The notes under the pieces were generated by a model. It had not been told where the DNA came from, did no database searches, and saw only the letters and a program-made list of their open reading frames with translations. Of a stretch of DNA of 64,000 nucleotides, positions 24,192 through 32,832 are shown piece after piece (position 1 is the first letter of the stretch; each line of letters starts with the position of its first letter). Both the position numbers and the translations under genes were made by a program. The DNA comes from Martinezella rhizogenes. GTDB lineage: Bacteria; Pseudomonadota; Alphaproteobacteria; Rhizobiales; Rhizobiaceae. The DNA lies in NCBI RefSeq assembly GCF_007002745.1, contig NZ_SGNY01000004.1:372001-436000 (forward strand). The letters run 5' to 3'.

Positions 24192-26435
24192 CTAGATAAA
24201 CCGGAAAGGTAGCCCTGAGATAAGCGCTTTGACAAAACGCTTCTTTTGAAAGCGCCCGTTCAGCGAAACACGCGGCAACTGCGTTGGCTTTTCGAGGCTA
24301 TGAGGGCCAAGAACACCGGCCTGTGTGGTGACCGCCACGGAAAATCCCGCCTCGAACACCGCCTTTGCCTCGCGCTCTGCCACTGCTTTTGTCCAGCCAT
24401 AGGGATAAGAAAAGGATTGTGGCCGACGGCCGACATAGGCCTCCACCCGGCGGGTCGATTCCTCGATCTCGTGCGCCAGACGCGCCGCATCGATCTTGCG
24501 CATGTTCACATGCGTCATGGTGTGTGCGCCGAAATGCACCAGAGGATCGTCCGACAACACCCTGAGTTCATCCGCATCCATGACAAGCTCGTCCACGATC
24601 GCGATGGGATCGATGGCGTGCTGTCTCGCTGCGCGGTCGATCCTTTCCACTGCCTCATCCTCTGAAAAGTTCTGCACGAAATTCTCAAGGCGCGTGAATG
24701 CTTCCGCCTTCTGCTGAGGCGTGGCGGATGCCACATGTTCCGGCCCGGAGCCGAAATCGAAGTCAAACGATGCGGCTTTCTGCGTCAGCGCAGCCGCGGT
24801 TTCCCACCACAGGCTGCGCGTCCGTTCAACAAAACCCGGTGTGATGAAAATCGTGTAGGGAACGGCATATTTGCGGAAGACCGGCGCGGCATGAACGGCA
24901 TTATTGCGATAACCGTCATCAAGCGTGAAGGCGCAAAACGACCGGCTTTCGTTATTGTCGGCAAGCAATGCCGGTAAATCATGCAGGTGGACGGGAACGA
25001 GACCACATTCAAGCGCTGCCTGTATCGCCTCTTCCAGAAACTGCGGCGTGACGGACAATTGCACATTGGCCGCAAAAGGCGAGATGGCCTGCCCCGGGCG
25101 CACATGATGAAGCGTAAAAATCACGCCACGCCCGGCAAGCGACGGAAATGCGGCGCGGATCGCGGGCAGAGAACTCACCTCCAGCCCGGCCCTTATGGCT
25201 CCGTATTTCAACAGGCGCTTTGCCGCCTGTCCGGAAACCGTTGCCGATTGTTTTGACTTCAGGCCGGGCAGAACCCGTTTTTTGGCGACTCTCCAGGCGG
25301 TGAGCGGCAGATCGATAAGACCCGGCAAGGGATCATTCAGCGCAAAAGCGGCCCAGCTGCGGATTTTGCCCAGAGATGTGACGTAGTCGCCGATATTGGC
25401 CTTGCCGCGCCGGCTTAATGTAAAGGCGGCAACCGTATCACGGACAAGATAGGACCACGACACGCCTTGTTGCGCAGCCTGGGGCGGGCCGGTGGGCACG
25501 TCATTGGCAACCTGCCATAATAACGCGCCAAGATCGACGCCTGCCGCCGAACTGAGGCCGAACCACGACCATGGGCGCGGATTGACATCGAGAAGCTTCA
25601 GCGAACCATCCCTGCCGTCGAGTTTGAATTCCACCTCGACCAGACCGCTGTGACCGGCCGATTTTAATATCGTCCGGGCCGCCTCGATCGCCTGTTGGTT
25701 GTCCACAACCTCGACGCAGGTGCTGGTATATCCGAAATCGACGGGATATTGACGCGTGCGCCGGGCGGTGAACTCGGCAACCGGATCGCCGTCGCGCCAT
25801 AGCGCCGCATAGGAAAACTGGCTTTCTCCCCCACCGGGAATGAGTTCCTGCACCACGACATTGCCCGCGCCGATCTCCGCGCTCGCATCCGCAAAGGCGG
25901 TTTTCAACGCCTGCCGGTCATCGGCGCGGATCACCTTCGCGCGGGAAATCACGGTATCCCCGCCACCCATATTCGGCTTGAGGATAACGGGAAACGTAAC
26001 GTCCAGCGCATCGATGTCATCGGCCGATGTCAGCGCATACGTCCGGGGGAACGAGACGCCAAGCTCCGCCGCGCGTTTATAGAGCAGCGGCTTCTCACAC
26101 AACCATTGCAGGGATGGCCAATCCGGCAGGATGATTTTGTAAAGGGCGGAGAGTTCGTCGCGGTGTTGCGAAACAAGCTGTACCTCGCCATCCCCGGATG
26201 GCACGAGCAGACAGCCCTTCAGATGATGTTTTTCGGCCATTTCCCGCAAAAAGGGCAACGCCCCGGCATCGTGCGGGCCGGCCCAGCGGATCGTCTCCCG
26301 CACGAAGCGCGACCAGCCCGGCAGAGGTGAATCATGGGTGAGATAATAGACAGGCACATTCAGGGCGCCGAGGCTGCGGGCAAGGGCAAGCGTGCCGTGA
26401 GCACCGCCGACAATAACAACACCTGGAATGGTCAA
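24192..26435 (-). CDS. ATP-grasp / polysaccharide deacetylase fusion protein
   Basis: Protein of 747 residues with two enzyme parts. Residues 1-400 form an ATP-grasp ligase: an N-terminal VVIVGGAHGTLALARSLG, ATP lysine in ILKPNMGGGD near 153, VVQELIPGGG near 195 and metal site LLDVNPRPWSW near 285. Residues 435-747 form a NodB-type deacetylase: FTLDDGYRNN (metal Asp pair 506-507), HFGAHTMTHVNM for the metal His pair, and FSYPYGW. This could join an amino or carboxy group and then deacetylate the same glycan or glycopeptide. No signal peptide is seen. Substrate unknown; single gene with no operon partner. Confidence 0.85.
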   Translation of the reverse strand: MTIPGVVIVGGAHGTLALARSLGALNVPVYYLTHDSPLPGWSRFVRETIRWAGPHDAGALPFLREMAEKHHLKGCLLVPSGDGEVQLVSQHRDELSALYKIILPDWPSLQWLCEKPLLYKRAAELGVSFPRTYALTSADDIDALDVTFPVILKPNMGGGDTVISRAKVIRADDRQALKTAFADASAEIGAGNVVVQELIPGGGESQFSYAALWRDGDPVAEFTARRTRQYPVDFGYTSTCVEVVDNQQAIEAARTILKSAGHSGLVEVEFKLDGRDGSLKLLDVNPRPWSWFGLSSAAGVDLGALLWQVANDVPTGPPQAAQQGVSWSYLVRDTVAAFTLSRRGKANIGDYVTSLGKIRSWAAFALNDPLPGLIDLPLTAWRVAKKRVLPGLKSKQSATVSGQAAKRLLKYGAIRAGLEVSSLPAIRAAFPSLAGRGVIFTLHHVRPGQAISPFAANVQLSVTPQFLEEAIQAALECGLVPVHLHDLPALLADNNESRSFCAFTLDDGYRNNAVHAAPVFRKYAVPYTIFITPGFVERTRSLWWETAAALTQKAASFDFDFGSGPEHVASATPQQKAEAFTRLENFVQNFSEDEAVERIDRAARQHAIDPIAIVDELVMDADELRVLSDDPLVHFGAHTMTHVNMRKIDAARLAHEIEESTRRVEAYVGRRPQSFSYPYGWTKAVAEREAKAVFEAGFSVAVTTQAGVLGPHSLEKPTQLPRVSLNGRFQKKRFVKALISGLPFRFI

Positions 26436-26605
26436 AGCCTGATCCCCGTCCTATTCCGTACCTTGATCGCAAAAATTGATAAATAAATTGGATATTTCTA
26501 AAGTATTGAGCGGCGACGATCGAATTGCCGGCGCCGAAGCGCTTCTTACTCTCCTGAGCTTCTTTCAGCGCTTCGGAATTTGCTTCGAACTGAACGGGAA
26601 CCGCA

Positions 26606-26995
26606 TCACACCTCTTTGCGGACGGGGCGCGGCTCGCCCTTATCGTCCACCGCGACCATGATGAAGACGGCTTCCGTGACCTTTTCGCGTGAATCCTGAT
26701 AATGCCTGCGGGTCCAGGCCTCGATCTTGAGCGTGACGGAGGTGCGCCCGACCTTCTCTATCCGGGTATAGACGCACAATGTATCGCCGATCTTGACCGG
26801 CTTCTTGAAGACGATTTCGTTGACAGCCACTGTCACGGTGCGGCCGCCGGCCACATCATTGGCGCGGACGAAAGCGGCAAGGTCCATCTGCGACATCACC
26901 CAGCCGCCGAAAATATCACCGGCCGGGTTGGCGTCGGCGGGCATGGCAAGCGTTCTGAGGGTAAGTTCCATGTCGGCGGGCGGTTGCTGGTCCAT
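26606..26995 (-). CDS. Acyl-CoA thioesterase, YciA-like hotdog protein
   Basis: Protein of 129 residues with a single hotdog fold. The motif PAGDIFGGWVMSQMDLA holds the catalytic Asp/Gly region of YciA-type thioesterases, and TVAVNEIVFKKPVKIGD follows. It hydrolyses short- to long-chain acyl-CoA in the cytoplasm. Length matches the family (about 130). No operon partner. Confidence 0.9.
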   Translation of the reverse strand: MDQQPPADMELTLRTLAMPADANPAGDIFGGWVMSQMDLAAFVRANDVAGGRTVTVAVNEIVFKKPVKIGDTLCVYTRIEKVGRTSVTLKIEAWTRRHYQDSREKVTEAVFIMVAVDDKGEPRPVRKEV

Positions 26996-27168
26996 ATGTC
27001 AAATTCCTTTCACAAACCTCCCGCTACCGGACTTAGACAACCGCGCCTCATCAGCCAATAGCCGATTTATCGCGGCAGCCCTTCCAAAACAGCAAGGAAT
27101 CACACAGCCATCGTAAGCTTCGGTTAACCATGATGGGGCACGATTCCAAAAAACGCGAGGGCGTGCGA

Positions 27169-27363
27169 ATGGCCTATGACTGGAGTGGGAACAACACGAT
27201 ACAGCAACGTTACGACCGCATCATTGTGGTGGTCGCAAGCGTTATCGCCGTTAGTCTGGCGACCGGAACCATTGCGCTGCGCTCGCAGGCGGGACCGGAG
27301 ACCACCATAAATCTCGCCAAACAACAGCGGCTCGACCTGGAAAAGTGGCATTTGCGGCTTTGA
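27169..27363 (+). CDS. Small membrane protein, function unknown
   Basis: Protein of 64 residues: a charged N-terminus, one membrane helix (RIIVVVASVIAVSLATGTIA) and an amphipathic tail. The start at 27169 has GAGGG at the right spacing; an ATG ATG pair at 27130 gives a 77-residue form with a weaker ribosome-binding site. Codon use looks like that of its neighbours. I do not recognise a family. Confidence 0.6.
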   Translation: MAYDWSGNNTIQQRYDRIIVVVASVIAVSLATGTIALRSQAGPETTINLAKQQRLDLEKWHLRL

Positions 27364-27402
27364 TCCGCCGCAACCGACCCAAATGATGACATAGCGAAAC
27401 GG

Positions 27403-29211
27403 CTATTGCGAATTGCCATCACGCTTGGCGATATTTTCCTTTGGTACGGCATGGTCGAGATGCGCCACAGCCGGAGAAAGAACCGACAGAAACGTCTCTG
27501 AGCGACCAATATAGATGATCGCCGCGCCATCGATGCCGTTCAGAACTGCAGCCAGCGTATCCTGCGTCTGTTTCTCCAGCCCTTCCAGCAAATCGTCGAT
27601 GACGACAAATTTCGGCTTCAGCAACAGGGCATTGGCGACACGGATGCTGGCCTGCTCATCCGGATCCAGTTTCTTGTCCCAGCGGATGTTTTCATCGAGA
27701 CGGGGCGCCATATCGCCCAGCCCGCACGCGGTGAGCGCCGCGACATAATCCTCCTCGGCAAACCGCTGCGGCGCGCGCGGATAGGCGAGAATTTCGCGCA
27801 GCGAACCCGTCGGCAAATAGCCATGCTGGGCAATGAACAGCGTGTCGGATTGCTCGGGCATTTCTATTCTGCCCTGCCCCCAGGGCCACAGTCCCGCCAT
27901 GGCGGCAAATAACAGCCGCCGGTTCACGCCCTGCTCGCCATTGATCATCAGCCGCTCGCCCGGCCCGATCTCCACATTCGCCTCACGCAGCCGGAAACCG
28001 CGCTCCACATCCTGCCCACCTGCATCGCGGCAGATCGTGACCGACTGAAGGCGGATCTTTTCATTCTGCGCGCTCCGCTGCAGATCGATCGCCAGCCCGT
28101 GCTGTTCGACACTATCCATCTGGATCAAGGCGTTGCGAAACACCGAGACGCGCTGCAACGTCGCCTTCCAGCTGGCAATCGGGCCGAAATTGTCGATGTA
28201 CCAGCGAAGCGCGGTATTGACCTGATTGAAGGCGCCGACAGCCATCATCAGCCCACCAAAGGTGAGGTTGCCGGAAAAATAAACCGGCGCCGCGATCAGG
28301 ATCGGCGCGACGACCGCCAGCCAACCATAGCCCGACGAGACCCAGGTTAGATGCGTCAGCGCCATGGCCAGCCCCCGGATCACACCAAGCACGGCATCGA
28401 TATCGACACCGATCCGCCGCCGCTCGTTTTTTTCACCGCGCGCCAAAGCGATCGCGGCCAGATTTTCGCTGGCGCGCATCAGGGAAAAGCGCAGTTCCGC
28501 CTCTTTCGAATAACGTTCAGCGTTCAGCCCAACCAGACGATAACCGACAAGGTTGCTCAGCAAAGATGCGGAACCGGCATAAAGGATCGCCGCCCAAACC
28601 ATATAGCCAGGAATGGGGACAAGATCGCCATTGATGGTGATGGAAAAGCCCGCTGACAGGCCCCAGAGAACACCGATGAAGCTGATAAGCAGGATTGTTG
28701 CGTTCACGAGGCCGATGGACAACGCGGTGCTGCTTTCGGCAAGGTTGCGGACATCATCGTGCAAACGCTGGTCGGGGTTGATGGCGATCGTGCCGAAACC
28801 GGCAAGACGGGCGGCGCGGCCCGGTTTCAGCCATTGGTCCACCATATCCTTGGCAAGACCCTCGCGCATGTTCAGCGCCGTCATCTGGTTGAGCCAGGTC
28901 TGGATGACGTTGAGCAGCAGCAGCAGCCCGGCAATGATCGCGAAGACCTCGAGCTGGTGAATGAAGGCATCAAGATCGCGCCGCTCCAGCGCATTGTAGA
29001 AAGGCGCGTTCCACTCGTTGAGGCGGATCTGGCCATAGGCCGTCAGCAATATTACCGTCAATAGGGCAAACGACAGCAATATCAGCCGGTTGCGCACCGG
29101 TGAGGTCCAGAAGGCATTGCCCATCATGCGCAATTGCGCAGGAAAATCGAGATCGAAGCCCGAAGGGTTAGCCGCGCTCTTGCGCTGATCGTCGGTCACC
29201 GTTGTTGCCAT
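27403..29211 (-). CDS. SbmA/YddA-like ABC membrane protein with degenerate ATPase domain
   Basis: Protein of 602 residues. Residues 40-330 form an ABC_membrane_2 domain of about six helices (LILLSFALLTVILLTAY, FAIIAGLLLLLNVIQTWLNQ, and others), with the family's LNEWNAPFYNALERRD and GFGTIAINPDQRLHDDVRN. Residues 385-590 align as an ATPase domain, but its motifs are eroded. The P-loop is GEQGVNRRLLF (no GKS, 425-435), the signature LDPDEQ replaces LSxGEQ, Walker B ends VVIDDLL without the catalytic Glu, and the H-loop His is replaced (YIGRSET). The frame is intact, so this is probably a working membrane protein without ATP hydrolysis, perhaps driven by proton force as SbmA/BacA are. Confidence 0.85.
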   Translation of the reverse strand: MATTVTDDQRKSAANPSGFDLDFPAQLRMMGNAFWTSPVRNRLILLSFALLTVILLTAYGQIRLNEWNAPFYNALERRDLDAFIHQLEVFAIIAGLLLLLNVIQTWLNQMTALNMREGLAKDMVDQWLKPGRAARLAGFGTIAINPDQRLHDDVRNLAESSTALSIGLVNATILLISFIGVLWGLSAGFSITINGDLVPIPGYMVWAAILYAGSASLLSNLVGYRLVGLNAERYSKEAELRFSLMRASENLAAIALARGEKNERRRIGVDIDAVLGVIRGLAMALTHLTWVSSGYGWLAVVAPILIAAPVYFSGNLTFGGLMMAVGAFNQVNTALRWYIDNFGPIASWKATLQRVSVFRNALIQMDSVEQHGLAIDLQRSAQNEKIRLQSVTICRDAGGQDVERGFRLREANVEIGPGERLMINGEQGVNRRLLFAAMAGLWPWGQGRIEMPEQSDTLFIAQHGYLPTGSLREILAYPRAPQRFAEEDYVAALTACGLGDMAPRLDENIRWDKKLDPDEQASIRVANALLLKPKFVVIDDLLEGLEKQTQDTLAAVLNGIDGAAIIYIGRSETFLSVLSPAVAHLDHAVPKENIAKRDGNSQ

Positions 29212-29432
29212 TCATTCCATTCCGAAACGTCTGTCGGCAAAGAAAGCGGGTCGCGATTCTGCGCCTTGCGATGCCAAGCAATAACACGCCGTTCGACCTT
29301 GTCCACAATCCCGGCGAAATCCCGGCGGCGGCGATTGAAAAGCGCGGATAAATCTTCGCGCGGGCAAACCTTTCGGCCCGTAGCAACAATGCGGATGTCC
29401 CCGGAAATGATCCTTGCTTTCTTTTCCTGCAT
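29196..29432 (-). CDS. Small hypothetical protein upstream of the SbmA-like gene
   Basis: Possible protein of 78 residues (start MQEKKARIISGDIRIVATGR) overlapping the SbmA-like gene start by 16 bases. Codon use is plausible, but no ribosome-binding site stands before the ATG and no domain is recognised. An earlier start at 29495 would reach near the divergent gene start. Confidence 0.4.
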   Translation of the reverse strand: MQEKKARIISGDIRIVATGRKVCPREDLSALFNRRRRDFAGIVDKVERRVIAWHRKAQNRDPLSLPTDVSEWNEWQQR

Positions 29433-29504
29433 TGCACAAAATCCGAATAATTTCAGAGGGGCGGATAAACCGCATAGACCGGAAAAACCGGGCAAGGCAG
29501 ATTA

Positions 29505-32500
29505 ATGGCGATCAAAGCGAGCATCTATCATCTGACGCATTATAAATATGACAATCCGGTTCGCCTTGGACCACAAATCATCAGATTAAAGCCCGCCTCG
29601 CATTCCAGAACCCGCGTTATCAGCCATTCGCTCAAGGTTTCGCCATCCAATCATTTCGTAAACCTGCAGCAGGATCCCTACGGCAATTACCTCGCCCGCT
29701 TCGTCTTTCCCGAGCCGGCAACGGAATTCAAGATCGAGGTCGATCTTGTCGCCGATATGACGGTTTACAATCCGTTCGATTTCTTCGTCGAGGAAGAAGC
29801 GACCAAATGGCCGTTCGATTATCCGCAGGAATTGCGGGACGATTTATCCATCTACATGAAACCGGAGCCGACCGGCCCGCTGCTCGCAGCCTTCATGGCG
29901 ACCGTTGACCACACACCCGGCCAGCCGACGGTCGATATGGTTGTGGGCCTCAACGCCCGCCTGCAACAGGAAATCGGTTATGTCATCCGCATGGAACCGG
30001 GCGTCCAGACGCCGGAGGAAACACTGGCCTCTGGCAAGGGATCGTGTCGCGACACCAGCTGGCTGCTTGTACAGGTTCTGAGGCATCTTGGCCTCGCCAC
30101 GCGTTTCGTATCCGGATACCTCATCCAGTTGACGCCCGATCTCAAGGCGCTGGACGGCCCTTCCGGCACCGAGGTGGATTTCACCGACCTGCACGCCTGG
30201 GCCGAGGTCTATATGCCAGGCGCTGGCTGGATCGGTCTTGATCCCACATCTGGGCTTCTGACCGGTGAAAGCCATATTCCACTGGCGGCAACACCACATT
30301 ATCGCAACGCCGCACCGATTTCGGGCGGTTATTTCGGCCACGCCAATACCGAATTCGCCTTCGACATGCAGGTCCGGCGCGTTGCCGAAACCCCGCGCAT
30401 CACCAAACCCTTTTCCGATGACAGCTGGGAAGACCTCAACACGCTTGGCGAAGTGGTCGATAATGTCCTGAACGCGCATGACGTCCGGCTGACCATGGGC
30501 GGCGAGCCCACCTTCGTTTCCATCGACGATTTCGAAACCGAGGAATGGAACACCGGCGCGGTTGGACCGACAAAACGCGAAAAAGCAGACGCCCTGATAC
30601 GCCGCCTGCGCGAGCGTTTCGCGCCGGGCGGCTTTCTGCATTATGGGCAGGGCAAATGGTATCCGGGCGAAAGCCTGCCGCGCTGGACCTTTTCGCTCTA
30701 TTGGCGAAAGGACGGCCTGCCGATCTGGCAAAACCCGGCACTGATCGCCGAGGAAGGCTCATACACCAAGGTCCTGCCCGAAGATGCGCAGCGATTACTG
30801 AACGGTATCGCCACGCAGCTTGGCATAGAGCCTGATCTTGTACTGCCCGCTTATGAGGATCCGGCCGAATGGATCATCAAGGAAGGCAGCCTTCCCGATA
30901 ATGTCGACCCGTCCAATTCCAAATTGAAAGATCCCGAAGAGCGAAACCGCATAGCCCGCGTGTTCGAACGCGGGCTTACGACGCCGACGGGCTATATTCT
31001 TCCCGTCCAGGCGTGGAACGCCAAGGCAGACGGCAAACGCTGGGTCAGCGAAAAATGGAAAACGCGGCGCGGCAAGATTTTTCTCGTTCCGGGTGACAGC
31101 CCGGTCGGTTACCGCCTGCCGCTCGGCACCCTGCCATATGTACCACCCTCTGCTTACCCCTATATCCACGAGGCCGATCCATCGATCCCTCGCGACCCGC
31201 TTCCCGATCTCGCCTCGCCGTCTGGCCGCGCCATGCCGGCAGCGTCCTTCCAGGTGGATGAGGCTGCCACCCAAGCGCGTGTCGAACAGACGCTTGGAGA
31301 AATCGGCGGTGCGGTGCGCACCGCGCTCTCCGTTGAGCCGCGTGACGGCCGTCTCTGTGTTTTCATGCCGCCGGTCGAACGCATCGAAGACTACCTCGAG
31401 CTAGTCGCAGCCGCGGAAGCCGCGGCGGCCGAGCTGGGACTGTCTGTTCATATCGAGGGTTATGCGCCACCGCATGACGAGCGCATCAATGTCATCCGCG
31501 TCGCGCCCGATCCGGGTGTCATCGAGGTCAACATCCATCCCGCTGCAAGCTGGAAGGAATGCGTCGACATCACCTCGGCGGTTTATGAGGAAGCACGCCA
31601 GACACGTCTCGGTGCTGACAAGTTCATGATCGACGGTCGCCACACCGGCACCGGCGGCGGCAACCATGTGGTCGTCGGCGGCGCCAACCCCAATGACAGC
31701 CCCTTTCTGCGCCGGCCCGATCTTCTGAAAAGCCTCGTTCTGCACTGGCAGCGGCACCCTTCGCTTTCCTACCTCTTCTCCGGCCTGTTCATTGGCCCGA
31801 CCAGTCAGGCCCCGCGTATCGACGAGGCCCGCCACGACAGCCTTTATGAGTTGGAAATCGCACTCGCGCAGGTGCCTGCGCCCGGTGAGGGCGCGCCACC
31901 GCTGCCATGGCTGGTTGACCGCCTGTTCCGCAACCTCCTGACGGATGTGACGGGCAACACCCACCGCGCGGAAATCTGTATCGACAAGCTGTTTTCGCCT
32001 GACGGACCGACCGGACGCCTCGGGCTCGTGGAATTTCGCGGCTTCGAAATGCCGCCGAACGCCCGCATGTCGCTGGCCCAGCAATTGCTGGTGCGCGCGC
32101 TTATCGCCCGCTTCTGGAAAAACCCCGCCGGCGGCAAATTCGTGCGCTGGGGCACGGCACTCGCCGACCGCTTCATGCTGCCGCATTATATCTGGGCGGA
32201 TTTTCTGGATGTGCTCGCCGATCTCAGGGAAAACGGTTTCGATCTGAAACCCGAATGGTTCACCGCCCAGCAGGAGTTCCGTTTCCCCTTCTTCGGCGAA
32301 GTGGAATATGAAGGCTCGAAACTGGAGTTGCGTCAGGCGCTGGAACCCTGGCATGTGATGGGCGAACAGGGCGCCATCGGCGGAACCGTGCGTTTTGTCG
32401 ATTCCTCGGTCGAGCGTTTGCAGGTACGGCTGGAAACCTCCAACCCAGCGCGTTACGCCGTTGCATGCAACGGCCGCGTCGTTCCGCTGACCCCGACGGA

Positions 32501-32831
32501 GAACCGCAGCGTCGCGGTTGCCGGCGTGCGCTTCAAGGCATGGCAGCCCGCTTCCGGCCTGCATCCCGTTCTGCCCGTCAATTCACCCTTGACCTTTGAC
32601 ATTTATGATACATGGTCGAGGCGATCGATCGGCGGATGCATCTATCATGTTGCCCATCCGGGCGGGCGCAATTACGAGACGTTTCCCGTCAACGGCAACG
32701 AGGCCGAGGCACGCCGCCTTGCCCGTTTCGAACCATGGGGACATACGGCAGGACAATATCCGCTTCATGCGGAAACCGTGTCGCCAGAATTTCCGCTGAC
32801 GCTCGATCTGCGTCGGCCATACGGAGTTTAA
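29505..32831 (+). CDS. Transglutaminase-like / DUF2126 two-domain protein
   Basis: Protein of 1108 residues. The N-terminal part is a bacterial transglutaminase-like domain (start [20 protein letters not shown]) with a complete triad: C181 in [11 protein letters not shown]230 in DLHAWAEVY and D246 in GLDPTSG. The remainder is DUF2126 (COG4196), with conserved stretches [27 protein letters not shown] and [14 protein letters not shown]2126 has been proposed to be related to glutamine-synthetase-like COOH-NH2 ligases. First gene of a three-gene operon with a permuted ATP-grasp and a second transglutaminase; this set is widespread but its product is not known. Confidence 0.9.
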   Translation: MAIKASIYHLTHYKYDNPVRLGPQIIRLKPASHSRTRVISHSLKVSPSNHFVNLQQDPYGNYLARFVFPEPATEFKIEVDLVADMTVYNPFDFFVEEEATKWPFDYPQELRDDLSIYMKPEPTGPLLAAFMATVDHTPGQPTVDMVVGLNARLQQEIGYVIRMEPGVQTPEETLASGKGSCRDTSWLLVQVLRHLGLATRFVSGYLIQLTPDLKALDGPSGTEVDFTDLHAWAEVYMPGAGWIGLDPTSGLLTGESHIPLAATPHYRNAAPISGGYFGHANTEFAFDMQVRRVAETPRITKPFSDDSWEDLNTLGEVVDNVLNAHDVRLTMGGEPTFVSIDDFETEEWNTGAVGPTKREKADALIRRLRERFAPGGFLHYGQGKWYPGESLPRWTFSLYWRKDGLPIWQNPALIAEEGSYTKVLPEDAQRLLNGIATQLGIEPDLVLPAYEDPAEWIIKEGSLPDNVDPSNSKLKDPEERNRIARVFERGLTTPTGYILPVQAWNAKADGKRWVSEKWKTRRGKIFLVPGDSPVGYRLPLGTLPYVPPSAYPYIHEADPSIPRDPLPDLASPSGRAMPAASFQVDEAATQARVEQTLGEIGGAVRTALSVEPRDGRLCVFMPPVERIEDYLELVAAAEAAAAELGLSVHIEGYAPPHDERINVIRVAPDPGVIEVNIHPAASWKECVDITSAVYEEARQTRLGADKFMIDGRHTGTGGGNHVVVGGANPNDSPFLRRPDLLKSLVLHWQRHPSLSYLFSGLFIGPTSQAPRIDEARHDSLYELEIALAQVPAPGEGAPPLPWLVDRLFRNLLTDVTGNTHRAEICIDKLFSPDGPTGRLGLVEFRGFEMPPNARMSLAQQLLVRALIARFWKNPAGGKFVRWGTALADRFMLPHYIWADFLDVLADLRENGFDLKPEWFTAQQEFRFPFFGEVEYEGSKLELRQALEPWHVMGEQGAIGGTVRFVDSSVERLQVRLETSNPARYAVACNGRVVPLTPTENRSVAVAGVRFKAWQPASGLHPVLPVNSPLTFDIYDTWSRRSIGGCIYHVAHPGGRNYETFPVNGNEAEARRLARFEPWGHTAGQYPLHAETVSPEFPLTLDLRRPYGV

Positions 32832-32832
32832 A

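Noticed and set aside
31401-32564. Minus-strand frame of 387 codons inside the DUF2126 gene
   Set aside because: Antisense to conserved DUF2126 motifs, with no sensible start or domain.
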